A stretch of 32,011 nucleotides of DNA from Chlamydia trachomatis (GTDB lineage Bacteria; Chlamydiota; Chlamydiia; Chlamydiales; Rhabdochlamydiaceae), in contig CAMDPQ010000007.1 of the NCBI GenBank assembly GCA_945905275.1, positions 1 through 32,011 of the forward strand, read 5' to 3'. A program made the position numbers and the translations under genes. This document shows, piece by piece, positions 13,996-22,623 of the stretch (the first letter of the stretch is position 1; the number at the start of each line of letters is the position of its first letter). The notes beneath the pieces are model-generated. The model ran no database searches, was not told the origin of the DNA, and saw only the letters and a program-made list of their open reading frames with translations.

Positions 13996-15969
13996 ATGCA
14001 GACCCCCCTTCTCTTTGATGAGTTCTTTGCCTCAGGCAAAGAAGAATCGATTAGCCCTTTTCTCACCCCATCCTCCCATTATTTCAGTAAAAACTTGTTA
14101 TTAAAAACATCGATCTTATCAGCTATTTTGCTTTCCATCTCCTTTGTAATCAGAGCTTTTTATCCGCTCATCTCTGAAATCCTTTTAGTGCTTGTGTATT
14201 TTTTAGTTGGAACCTCTGCCCTAATCGATACGATCGAAGATATGAAAAATCTCGTTATTAACATCGATGTGCTGATGACACTGGCTGCTCTGCTTTCAGT
14301 TATCATCGGCAGTGGCTATGAAGGGGCTTTATTACTTGTTTTATTCGCATTATCTGGTGCTATGGAAAGTAGTGTTACACAAAAAACAAAAGGCGCCCTC
14401 ACCCATCTAAATAAATTAGCTCCCTCGAGAGCCTCACTTATTGACGTATCTGGAACCATTACAGAGAGATCCGTTAAAGAGATCACTACAGGTACACATA
14501 TTCTCGTAAGAGCCGGGGAAATCGTTCCTTTAGACGGTCTAGTCATTGATGGAAGCTCCTTCGTTAACTTAAGCCATCTTACAGGAGAAAGTGCACCTCT
14601 TTCTAAAGAAAAAGGAGACGAAGTACAAGCCGGAGCAAGAAACCTAGACGGAACCCTTACTCTAGAAGTCATGCGGGTAAGTGCTGATTCAACCCTCTCT
14701 CGCATCATACAACTGATTACCCATGCTCAAGAGGCCAAACCAAAACTACAAAAATGGATTGATCGATTTGGCGATACCTATGCACTCACGATTATTGGAT
14801 TGTCTCTGCTATTTGCTCTAACACTCCCCTGGATTTTCCCTTCTCTACCCTATCTCGGTAAAGAAGGAGCTATTTACAGATCCCTCACCTTTTTAATTGC
14901 CGCATCCCCATGTGCTCTTGTGATCGCCACACCTACAGCCTATTTAAGTGCCATTAGCTGTTGCGCTAAAAAAGGGATCCTGCTGAAAGGGGGTGTTATT
15001 TTAGATGCCCTAGCTAGCTGCAAAAGTGTGGCCTTTGATAAAACAGGGACTCTGACAACGGGAGAGCTTGTCTGTGCAAGTTTTAAGTGTATGACCTCAG
15101 AATCTCCTATTACAGAAGCTCTTGGTGTCGCAGCAAGTATTGAACAGCATGTGGTTCACCCTATCGCAACCGCACTTATTACCTACGCAAAAAAGCACAA
15201 AATACCACTCACTCAAATTAATGCATTTCAAGCACTCCCTGGATTTGGGGTCAAGGCTAAAGCCTTTTATCGAGGTCAGACACAAGAAGTATTTATTGGT
15301 CATTATACTTTTGTCTCTACCCATTTTCCTATATCAGTACAGAAAAAACTGCAAGCCGATCCAATACCCCCTCCTCGACACGGAAAAGTAGTTAGCTACA
15401 TCTTAATTGGAGAGGAATTATTTCAGGTTATCTTCACCGATGAAGTCAAAAAAGAATCCTCTGAACTCATTAAGCGCTTACATACCAACCTCCAGATGGA
15501 TGTCTCTATGCTGACCGGGGATCACCACGACAATGCAATGTCTGTGGGTCAGGAAGTAGGCATAGAAAACATTCATGCTAACCTAAGACCTGAAGACAAG
15601 CTACAGATGGTCGCTGCCATGGCGCAAAAAAGAGGGCTGATTATGGTGGGTGATGGGGTCAATGATGCGCCAGCTCTGATGCGTGCAACAGTCGGCATTT
15701 CAATGGGTAAAATCGGAAGTGCAACTGCAATTGATGCATCAGATGTCGTCTTCCTGCAAGATGACATAGCCTCTTTAGATTGGCTGATTCATAAGTCTCA
15801 TAAAACCCTTTTTATTATTAAACAGAATCTCATCCTCGCCCTTGCTGTTATCCTATTTGCAACATCCCCAGCTATCCTCGGACTTGTTCCGTTATGGGTA
15901 GCCGTTTTGCTGCATGAAGGAGGCACCGTACTTGTAGGATTAAACTCCTTACGCCTACTTAGAAAATAG
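13996..15969 (+). CDS. P1B-type heavy-metal ATPase, P1B-4-like
   Basis: The likely start is ATG 13996 (657 residues). The open frame extends back to 13741, but that part lies inside the VIT-like gene. The actuator motif T-G-E-S is at 196-199, the membrane metal site S-P-C at 304-306, the phosphorylated aspartate in D348-K-T-G-T, an H-P nucleotide-domain motif in V-V-H-P-I-A, and the hinge G-D-G-V-N-D-A-P-A-L. There is no N-terminal heavy-metal-associated domain. S-P-C together with H-E-G-G-T in the last helices is the signature of the P1B-4 group (Co, Fe and related exporters) rather than zinc-type C-P-C pumps, although Chlamydia homologues are often named ZntA. It lies 26 bases behind the VIT-like gene. 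Confidence 0.9.
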   Translation: MQTPLLFDEFFASGKEESISPFLTPSSHYFSKNLLLKTSILSAILLSISFVIRAFYPLISEILLVLVYFLVGTSALIDTIEDMKNLVINIDVLMTLAALLSVIIGSGYEGALLLVLFALSGAMESSVTQKTKGALTHLNKLAPSRASLIDVSGTITERSVKEITTGTHILVRAGEIVPLDGLVIDGSSFVNLSHLTGESAPLSKEKGDEVQAGARNLDGTLTLEVMRVSADSTLSRIIQLITHAQEAKPKLQKWIDRFGDTYALTIIGLSLLFALTLPWIFPSLPYLGKEGAIYRSLTFLIAASPCALVIATPTAYLSAISCCAKKGILLKGGVILDALASCKSVAFDKTGTLTTGELVCASFKCMTSESPITEALGVAASIEQHVVHPIATALITYAKKHKIPLTQINAFQALPGFGVKAKAFYRGQTQEVFIGHYTFVSTHFPISVQKKLQADPIPPPRHGKVVSYILIGEELFQVIFTDEVKKESSELIKRLHTNLQMDVSMLTGDHHDNAMSVGQEVGIENIHANLRPEDKLQMVAAMAQKRGLIMVGDGVNDAPALMRATVGISMGKIGSATAIDASDVVFLQDDIASLDWLIHKSHKTLFIIKQNLILALAVILFATSPAILGLVPLWVAVLLHEGGTVLVGLNSLRLLRK

Positions 15970-16348
15970 CCTTCCTAGCCAAACTATCACGCTCGGCTAT
16001 GACCTGTAAAATCGATCCGTCCACCTATTTTACAAACCGTATCCAAGAGGGACCAAGCAGTTTCACTAGATCCAGTACCCAGCCAATGTACACGACCATA
16101 CTAGATAACCCTAAAAAATGATGTTAACTGCTCCGGATCTGTCTTTTTGCACATGTATATATACTTCGAGATGCAAAAGAAGAAGTACTCCATAAAATAA
16201 ACCTCCCAAAAAATTTCACTCGAAAAAAATCTTTTCTATATGACCTCAAAATCCGCGATAAGTATGGGCTGGCTCTTTTGAACGGTTGAATTTTATACCT
16301 CCTTTTTCTATGTATAGAATGATATCAGCAAGAAACAAGGAAACCCCT
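15970..16348. other. Intergenic region between the metal ATPase and glutamate dehydrogenase
   Basis: No gene, tRNA or obvious pseudogene is visible. One weak inverted repeat, TGTAAAAT at 16005-16012 and ATTTTACA at 16027-16034 with a 14-base loop, could be a terminator for the serS to metal-ATPase unit, but it lacks a strong T-run. A second short pair (TTTTGCA and TGCAAAA) lies near 16150-16190. I see no convincing promoter for the downstream gene. Confidence 0.4.
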
Positions 16349-19300
16349 ATGCCCTCTTCTCAAAATTCTCAAGCACGGTTGCAGGAAGCTATTGCAAAAG
16401 AGGGGGAACTATTTGAACAAGCTTACCTCTGGCTTGAAAAATATATGCCTAGCTCTTTTTTCAGCGAAATGGACTATGAACATATCTTAATGATTACTAA
16501 TAGCTTAACCAAACTAGGGCTGCAGGATTTTTTCTCTTCTATTCATATTAAAGATAAAGCCTTTGCCCTATGCCTAGATCAGCCTCATTCCGATAGGCAC
16601 GAAATACTCAAACTCTATCGGCTGCATGGTATTAAGTACTATAAAACGTATACTGCTCAAGCCTCACCAGATTTTATCGGAGCATCTACCCCTCTGATTG
16701 TGTGCGTGGCACACTTTATAGACAAAGAGGCTCAAAGGAGCAAAATTACCTATTCGACATCGGAGCAAGATAAATGGGTCAAACAACTCCAAGACAGAAA
16801 CCCAGGTCTCCATGCAGACGAGTGTAAACAGATCCTATCGCAGCTCAATCCACAGTTCTTGAAGCAGCTCAACGACAGCCAAGTTTCCATCGCCTTAGAG
16901 ATGTGCTTAAGAGCTCAAACAAGAGATGAATGCCAATATGACCTACAGACCGGCCTGCAAGAGAAAGATCCTTCTGCAGTAAAAATCATCTTAGCTTGGA
17001 GAGATCCTCCACAAAATGATTTTCTATATCAAATTGCACAAACAGCGCGCAGACACGATCTCACAGTCCAACAAATCCACACGACTTATATCAACCCTAA
17101 TAACCAACAGAATATTTTGGTTATGTCTCTTGATCTGCAAGGTCACCTTAAAGAAAATACAGCATCAATGATCCATGATTTTGTGGGGGAGCTTGTCACT
17201 TTGAAGTATTTTCGAGGTATGGAGCTGATCGAATCGACATTCATTCAGACGAACCGACTCAGTGGCAACCTTGGCAATTTAACAAAATCGATGGCTTATT
17301 TTATCCATCAAGTCCTAGTCCATATGGAAAGTAGTGTATATACCCTGGCACAGATTGAAGAAGACCTCTGTAGGCATCCAGAGCTTACAGTAAAAATCAT
17401 CGATGCATTCGAATCTAAATTCCATCCTGGGAAAAGTAATCCCTCCAACTACGAAACACTACGTAATAACACCCTAGACCTTATCGAAAATCTCGATACG
17501 GGAAATCAACAAAATGACATACGAAGAAAACATGTTTTTCGACAAGCGTTACACTTTATCGAATATACGGTGAAAACTAACTTTTACAGAAAAAATAAAA
17601 CGGCACATTGTTTTCGACTTGACCCACACTACCTAGACCATGTCCCCTATGATAGAAAGCAAAAATTTCCAGACCTACCTTATGCCATCTTTTTCATGAA
17701 GGGATCCCATTTTTTAGGATTCCATATCCGATTTAAAGATCTATCTCGTGGAGGCTTAAGAACAGTTGTCCCTGAAAAACTAGAGCAAATGCTCTCCGAT
17801 CGGAATAATGTCTTTTCCGAATGCTATGGACTGGCTCTTACGCAACAGAAAAAAAACAAAGATATTCCCGAAGGGGGCGCTAAAGGGGTCATCTTTCTAG
17901 AACCCTCGACCGATCTTGAAATAGAAAAAGAAAGTTTTCAATACCAACTAGTAGAAGCTGGCATATCTACAGATACAATACACAAAGAAATCGAATCATT
18001 CCAGAGACAGCATAAGCTAGAATCCATGTACCAGGCTCAACGGACGTACATAGAAAGTTTTATGAGCCTTATCAATTGTGAACTCGATGGGACAATCAGA
18101 GCAAAAGATATTATAGACTACTATCGTAAACCGGAATACATATATCTCGGTCCTGATGAAAACATGCATAACCAGATGATTGAATGGATAGCGGAATATA
18201 GCAAACAACATCACTATAAACCTGGTGGAGCCTTTATTTCGAGTAGACCAAGTGCTGGGATTAATCATAAAGAATACGGGGTGACATCTCTTGGAGTGAA
18301 TGTCTACCTGGAAGAAATCCTCCGCTATTTAGGGATAGATCCTAACAAAGACTCTTTTACCATTAAAATGACTGGTGGTCCTGACGGAGATGTTGCGGGC
18401 AACCAAATGGCTAATCTCTACCGGTTCTATCCGAACACGGCCAAGTTAATTGCAACGACCGATGTATCAGGAACCATTTACGACCCAGCAGGACTGGATC
18501 TAAAAACTGTATACGAGCTATTTACCCAAATAAAACCGATTGGATCTTATCCGGCGACAAGGCTATCGAACGGCGGCTTTTTATTAGATCGTAATACTCA
18601 AATAGAAGATAGGAGCTCTACATATAAAACCTTATGTGCTAGAAAAATCAATGGAGTCGTAATAGAAGATTGGCTGCCTCCTAGTGACATGAACCATCTG
18701 CTACGTCATAACGTCCATCAAGCTATAGTCGATATCTTTATTCCTGGTGGCGGAAGACCTAAGACACTAAACGGATCAAATATCTCCGATTTTATGGATC
18801 CATTAGGCAAACCAACGGCCAAAGCTATTGTCGAAGGAGCCAATCTATACCTGACACCAGAGGCAAGAAGAGCACTCGAAGAATTAGGTGTTCTGATCAT
18901 TAAAGACAGTTCTGCCAATAAAGGGGGGGTGACATGTTCCTCTTTTGAAGTATTATGTAGCCTCTGTCTTTCCGAACAAGAATTTCTACACGAAAAACCA
19001 GTATTAGTACCTCAAATTCTTGAGATTATTAAAACGCAAGCAAGTGATGAAGCACAACTTCTGCTCACTACACACAAAGAAACAGGCCTGTTTCTTACCG
19101 ATATTTCCGATGCTATTTCTGAGAAAATCAACACGTTTATGTATGAGCTATTAGACTTTCTCCAACCAATGACCCTCTCTAATGATCCAACGGACCCTCT
19201 CATCGAAGCGTTACTGAATTACTGTCCTCCATTACTACGTAATAAGTACCCAAGCCGCATTATAAAAGAAATCCCTGACATTCATAAAAAAGCAATTATT

Positions 19301-19420
19301 GCCTCTCACCTAGCCTCACGCCTGGTATACCAGAGAGGTCTACAATGGTCACCCCATGTAAGAGATGTACTACCCTTAATTTGCCAAGACAAAAACATTA
19401 CAGGACCCACGATCACCTAA
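16349..19420 (+). CDS. Large NAD-dependent glutamate dehydrogenase, eukaryote/fungal GDH2-like
   Basis: Starting at ATG 16349 (AAGG about 10 bases upstream) the product is 1023 residues; an in-frame ATG at 16286 would add 21. The N-terminal half is a long regulatory-type region without clear motifs. The catalytic part begins near residue 430. It shows F-K-D-L-S-R-G-G-L-R, the lysine motif P-E-G-G-A-K-G-V near 505-512, and the Rossmann segment with G-P-D-G-D-V-A-G-N near 678-686. G-A-N-L-Y-L-T-P-E-A-R follows near 830, then K-G-G-V-T-C-S-S. This matches the roughly 115-kDa NAD-GDH class known from fungal GDH2, which deaminates glutamate to 2-oxoglutarate and ammonium, feeding the TCA cycle. 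The common bacterial GDH is about 450 residues. Neighbours give no operon context. Confidence 0.9.
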   Translation: MPSSQNSQARLQEAIAKEGELFEQAYLWLEKYMPSSFFSEMDYEHILMITNSLTKLGLQDFFSSIHIKDKAFALCLDQPHSDRHEILKLYRLHGIKYYKTYTAQASPDFIGASTPLIVCVAHFIDKEAQRSKITYSTSEQDKWVKQLQDRNPGLHADECKQILSQLNPQFLKQLNDSQVSIALEMCLRAQTRDECQYDLQTGLQEKDPSAVKIILAWRDPPQNDFLYQIAQTARRHDLTVQQIHTTYINPNNQQNILVMSLDLQGHLKENTASMIHDFVGELVTLKYFRGMELIESTFIQTNRLSGNLGNLTKSMAYFIHQVLVHMESSVYTLAQIEEDLCRHPELTVKIIDAFESKFHPGKSNPSNYETLRNNTLDLIENLDTGNQQNDIRRKHVFRQALHFIEYTVKTNFYRKNKTAHCFRLDPHYLDHVPYDRKQKFPDLPYAIFFMKGSHFLGFHIRFKDLSRGGLRTVVPEKLEQMLSDRNNVFSECYGLALTQQKKNKDIPEGGAKGVIFLEPSTDLEIEKESFQYQLVEAGISTDTIHKEIESFQRQHKLESMYQAQRTYIESFMSLINCELDGTIRAKDIIDYYRKPEYIYLGPDENMHNQMIEWIAEYSKQHHYKPGGAFISSRPSAGINHKEYGVTSLGVNVYLEEILRYLGIDPNKDSFTIKMTGGPDGDVAGNQMANLYRFYPNTAKLIATTDVSGTIYDPAGLDLKTVYELFTQIKPIGSYPATRLSNGGFLLDRNTQIEDRSSTYKTLCARKINGVVIEDWLPPSDMNHLLRHNVHQAIVDIFIPGGGRPKTLNGSNISDFMDPLGKPTAKAIVEGANLYLTPEARRALEELGVLIIKDSSANKGGVTCSSFEVLCSLCLSEQEFLHEKPVLVPQILEIIKTQASDEAQLLLTTHKETGLFLTDISDAISEKINTFMYELLDFLQPMTLSNDPTDPLIEALLNYCPPLLRNKYPSRIIKEIPDIHKKAIIASHLASRLVYQRGLQWSPHVRDVLPLICQDKNITGPTIT

Positions 19421-19672
19421 AAAAAAGACGGCATCCGTACTTTGTGGCTGCGAATAAAACCAACACAAAGACTGGGATGAAGATCCTTCGTAAAAAATAT
19501 CAATATGAGGTTGTGTATCTGGAATACAATCCAGGAGTGGTATGATAATTGGCTACCAGCAGCAATAAGGTTCACACAGTTCTAGAATCTATAGCGGATA
19601 AAAAAAATTTACAAAGCACTAATCTCCCGTATTTTATCCTTCGCAAATAAACGAAAGCTCTTTATCCTATCC

Positions 19673-19695
19673 CCTCATCATTCAATATAATGAGG
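19673..19695 (+). promoter_or_regulatory. Hairpin covering the ribosome-binding site of the 19701 gene
   Basis: CCTCAT (19673-19678) can pair with ATGAGG (19690-19695), leaving an 11-base loop. The right arm contains GAGG, the ribosome-binding site six bases before the GTG start at 19701. If it forms, translation would be restrained. The stem is only six base pairs. Confidence 0.35.
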
Positions 19696-19700
19696 CAACA

Positions 19701-20612
19701 GTGATAATAGGCCAGGTATCCACATTTCTCTGCCAATCTCCGCTTACATCCGGGAGCTTAATAATCCAAGGCGCACTGAATGAACAAGAGAAAAAAACGG
19801 TCCGAACGGCTGTACTTCGCTTTAATCTCACACCTAGACCTTCTAATCTCATTTGTTCCTACCAAATCACACAAATACCGGGTTCTATCCTAGCCAACCT
19901 ACAACAAGGAGACCGTCCTACCTGGATCGCCCTAGCTACTGTTGTTTGCGTACTTGGCATGACAATTCTTGGTGGTTACTATTTCACTAGCTTTTACAAC
20001 CATTGCTATGAAGAAGCCTTGCTAAAAGTTGCATCAGGTGTATTTGGCAGAGCTGAAGCGGAGGATTTCATGATAGACCGTATAGGTTCTCTTGCAATAC
20101 TATCTTGCGCAATAGCCATCTCGATGAATGGGCTCGCATGGACCGGTTTTATTGACACCCCAAGACCCATACCTATAATCCAGATTACCCTTAAACCATT
20201 GATACGAGACGAGCCTAATCAAATAGGCAATAACAGAGATGAGGACGGCGCCGGCTGGGAAGAACCTATAACATTCGATAGTATTCCAGAAGAGAATCTA
20301 CGCAGCCCGTACTATGCCTACGTAGATAATTATGTACTATCAATCCCTTCTCTACTGAAAACGATGTTCCATCAAGGAATAGGACGTCATTCCCAAGAGC
20401 ATTACCTAGTATGCAAACACCCAATAACCGGCGCCTGGATGAACCAAGATCAATCGCGCGAGGCATTCGCTTATATTACAGAGGTATTGGGGATGACTAG
20501 CCGCGAATTCACATTCATACTCCAACAGGGCGGTAAGACTCGGCTCTTACGCCTATTTAACCCTGATGTCTACCCTCTCCTGACGGTCACACTTGAAAGA
20601 GCAATCGCATAG
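19701..20612 (+). CDS. Membrane protein of unknown function with two helices
   Basis: I do not recognise this 303-residue protein. It starts with GTG, supported by GAGG at 19692-19695. Two hydrophobic segments are visible, at about 74-95 and 128-148, separated by about 32 residues. The soluble C-terminal part (about 165-303) carries an acidic stretch and a W-rich segment: E-H-Y-L-V-C-K-H-P-I-T-G-A-W-M near 234-248, then a helical end. The pattern of a paired hydrophobic region with long soluble tails resembles chlamydial inclusion-membrane proteins, though the loop is at the long end and the motif is too general to prove it. It lies alone between glutamate dehydrogenase and the heat-shock operon. 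Confidence 0.75.
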   Translation: MIIGQVSTFLCQSPLTSGSLIIQGALNEQEKKTVRTAVLRFNLTPRPSNLICSYQITQIPGSILANLQQGDRPTWIALATVVCVLGMTILGGYYFTSFYNHCYEEALLKVASGVFGRAEAEDFMIDRIGSLAILSCAIAISMNGLAWTGFIDTPRPIPIIQITLKPLIRDEPNQIGNNRDEDGAGWEEPITFDSIPEENLRSPYYAYVDNYVLSIPSLLKTMFHQGIGRHSQEHYLVCKHPITGAWMNQDQSREAFAYITEVLGMTSREFTFILQQGGKTRLLRLFNPDVYPLLTVTLERAIA

Positions 20613-20839
20613 ACCCCAAGAGGACCCGCGTAAAAACAGAGGGCTTTTATAGATAAAAAAAAATTGCCAGAAATACCCACCTCGTAGACTGCATCGCATT
20701 TTTTTACTTCTTTTTTATATAACCTATTTATTATTAAGGTTTTTTAAAAAAAGCCAGCAGTCCACCACCTCAACTGCTAAATTTACTCTTGCCTTTTCGA
20801 AAGGATCTATGGTAGTATACTGATAAAATAAGCAATGAA

Positions 20840-20866
20840 TTAGCAATGTTAAACTAAGAGTGCCAA
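20840..20866 (+). promoter_or_regulatory. CIRCE-like operator of the hrcA operon
   Basis: TTAGCAATG (20840-20848), nine bases, and GAGTGCCAA (20858-20866) match the CIRCE consensus TTAGCACTC-N9-GAGTGCTAA. The right arm has one change; the left arm has two or three changes near its inner end. A TATACT hexamer at 20816-20821 just upstream could be the -10 box, so HrcA binding would cover the transcript start. The element ends one base before the hrcA start codon. Confidence 0.8.
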
Positions 20867-20867
20867 A

Positions 20868-22040
20868 TTGAAGCCTACGACATCCACGAAAAAACCTCAG
20901 AAAGACCAAAGGGAGAATCTCATTCTTTTGGGATTGGTCGAGCTTTACCTGCAGTTTGGTAAACCAGTTGGATCGAATACATTGAGGGAGAATGGGTTTG
21001 AAGCGTTAAGTTCTGCTACTATACGCAATTACTTTACGAAACTAGAAGATGCTGGCTATCTTAAACAACAACATTCCTCTGGGGGCAGGATTCCTACGAA
21101 TGCAGCTTATAAGATCTATGCAGCAGCAGTCTGTAAGAATGGGATTATCGATGAAAAAGAAAAAGGACAACTCACCTCTTTATTAAGCGCGGAAACAAGA
21201 GGAATTAACACATACCTGGAAAGATGTGCTGAACTCCTTAGCGAAAAAACACAAACAGCAGTCTTTCTATCCTCTCCTCGATTCGACCAAGACTTTATCC
21301 TAGACGTCAAAATGATTGGGATCGACAACAGCAGATGCTTGTGCATTCTTGTCACCGATTTCGGGGTAATTAAAACAGAAGTACTATATACAGATAAAAA
21401 ACTAAGCAATTTTACTCTCAAAAGAATTGAACAATACTTTCAATCGAAAATCACAGGCCGGGAAAAGCCCGAGCTGAGTAAAGAGGAAGAAGCCTTAGCT
21501 GGCAAATTTTATAGTGAAGTAATGCTCCGCCATATTGTCAGCTATAACAACTTTTCTACCATTAACATCCTGAAAACAGGATTTTCCAAACTACTCTCGT
21601 ATTCAGATTTTACTGATGATGCATCTGGACTTGCCTCTGGGCTTTCTTTTTTTGAAAATAATGACGCACTCAAACTCATGCTGGATGAAAGCTGTAAAGC
21701 TGGAGATTTTAAGTGCTGGATTGGGGAAGATCTGAACCCCGGATCCTCGTCGTCACACGCAGGCTCTTGCGCAGTACTCATCCTACCCTATAAAATCAAT
21801 CAGACTTTTGCAGGAGCTATTGGTTTATTAGGACCGAGCCGTCTGCCTTATAAAGAACTCTTTGGCGTACTAAAAACCACAGCCGAGATCATTGGTCAGA
21901 GCCTTACCAAAAGCCTCTATAAATTTAAGATTTCGTTTCGACAACCTATTAACCCTTACATACAAGACCAACAACAACCTTTTTTCTCGAAAGAGCAGGT
22001 AAATAACCTACTTTTAGAAGATCAAACCCATCACGAGTAA
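20868..22040 (+). CDS. hrcA: Heat-inducible transcription repressor HrcA
   Basis: The 390-residue product has the HrcA pattern: an N-terminal winged helix (about 15-75) with G-K-P-V-G-S-N-T-L, S-S-A-T-I-R-N, a helix with L-E-D-A-G-Y-L, and H-S-S-G-G-R-I-P-T. The C-terminal effector region contains L-L-G-P-S-R-L-P-Y. The start must be the TTG at 20868: a stop lies in frame at 20850-20852, and no ATG or GTG precedes the DNA-binding domain. HrcA represses heat-shock operons by binding CIRCE with help from GroEL. The CIRCE-like site immediately before the gene implies autoregulation. At 390 residues it is longer than the typical bacterial 340-350, as in other Chlamydiae. It is separated from grpE by 4 bases. 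Confidence 0.93.
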   Translation: MKPTTSTKKPQKDQRENLILLGLVELYLQFGKPVGSNTLRENGFEALSSATIRNYFTKLEDAGYLKQQHSSGGRIPTNAAYKIYAAAVCKNGIIDEKEKGQLTSLLSAETRGINTYLERCAELLSEKTQTAVFLSSPRFDQDFILDVKMIGIDNSRCLCILVTDFGVIKTEVLYTDKKLSNFTLKRIEQYFQSKITGREKPELSKEEEALAGKFYSEVMLRHIVSYNNFSTINILKTGFSKLLSYSDFTDDASGLASGLSFFENNDALKLMLDESCKAGDFKCWIGEDLNPGSSSSHAGSCAVLILPYKINQTFAGAIGLLGPSRLPYKELFGVLKTTAEIIGQSLTKSLYKFKISFRQPINPYIQDQQQPFFSKEQVNNLLLEDQTHHE

Positions 22041-22044
22041 CACT

Positions 22045-22596
22045 ATGACAGAAGAAACGCAACAGCCAGAACAAGAATCGCATATCGAAGTTCCCATCGA
22101 AGGACAGCTATCTGATCAGATCCATACATTAGAGCTGGAAGTAAAAGAAAGTAGGGAGAAAAATCTACGACTGCTGGCAGATATGGAAAATAGCAGAAAA
22201 CGTCTGATGAAAGAAAAACAAGAAACTACCCGTTTTGCTGTGGATAATGTGATTGCCGACTTTTTACTTCCGATGGATAACTTAGAAAATGCTCTCAAAT
22301 TTACACAACAAATGTCGGAAGAGACAAGAAACTGGGCAATTGGATTTGAAATGATTCTTAATCAATTTAAAGAAGTACTGTCTTCCAATGGAATCTCCAG
22401 TTTTGATTCTATTGGAACCGCATTCGACCCTCACCTACATGAAGCTGTTGAAATAGAAGAATCTACTAGCATCCCAGAAGGACAGATCATCCAAGAGTTT
22501 ATCAAAGGCTATAAGTCCTCACAAAGAACAATACGACCTGCTCGAGTAAAAGTGGCTAAAGCGCCTACTAGCTCAAAAGAAGAATCCATAAACTAA
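22045..22596 (+). CDS. grpE: GrpE, nucleotide exchange factor of DnaK
   Basis: The 183-residue product fits GrpE: an acidic, Gln- and Glu-rich N-terminus, a long coiled-coil (about 20-75) with R-L-L-A-D-M-E-N-S-R-K-R, then the beta-domain motif F-D-S-I-G-T-A-F-D-P-H-L-H-E-A-V near 117-132 and a final G-Y-K region followed by R-P-A-R-V-K-V. It releases ADP from DnaK. The start lies 4 bases after the hrcA stop, with only a weak GAG upstream, so coupling is likely. The gene belongs to the hrcA-grpE-dnaK operon and should be heat regulated. Confidence 0.95.
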   Translation: MTEETQQPEQESHIEVPIEGQLSDQIHTLELEVKESREKNLRLLADMENSRKRLMKEKQETTRFAVDNVIADFLLPMDNLENALKFTQQMSEETRNWAIGFEMILNQFKEVLSSNGISSFDSIGTAFDPHLHEAVEIEESTSIPEGQIIQEFIKGYKSSQRTIRPARVKVAKAPTSSKEESIN

Positions 22597-22623
22597 GATA
22601 ACCAATTTTTAATCGGAGTAATT

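Noticed and set aside
14316-14708. 130-residue antisense open frame in the metal ATPase gene
   Set aside because: Its composition mirrors the sense codons, it has no plausible start signal, and it lies wholly inside a conserved gene.
15970-16348. Possible tRNA or small RNA in the gap
   Set aside because: No cloverleaf, no T-loop consensus and no clear promoter-terminator pair could be seen.
19345-19545. Small gene overlapping the end of glutamate dehydrogenase
   Set aside because: The first third is an out-of-frame shadow, there is no ribosome-binding site, and nothing in the sequence is recognisable.
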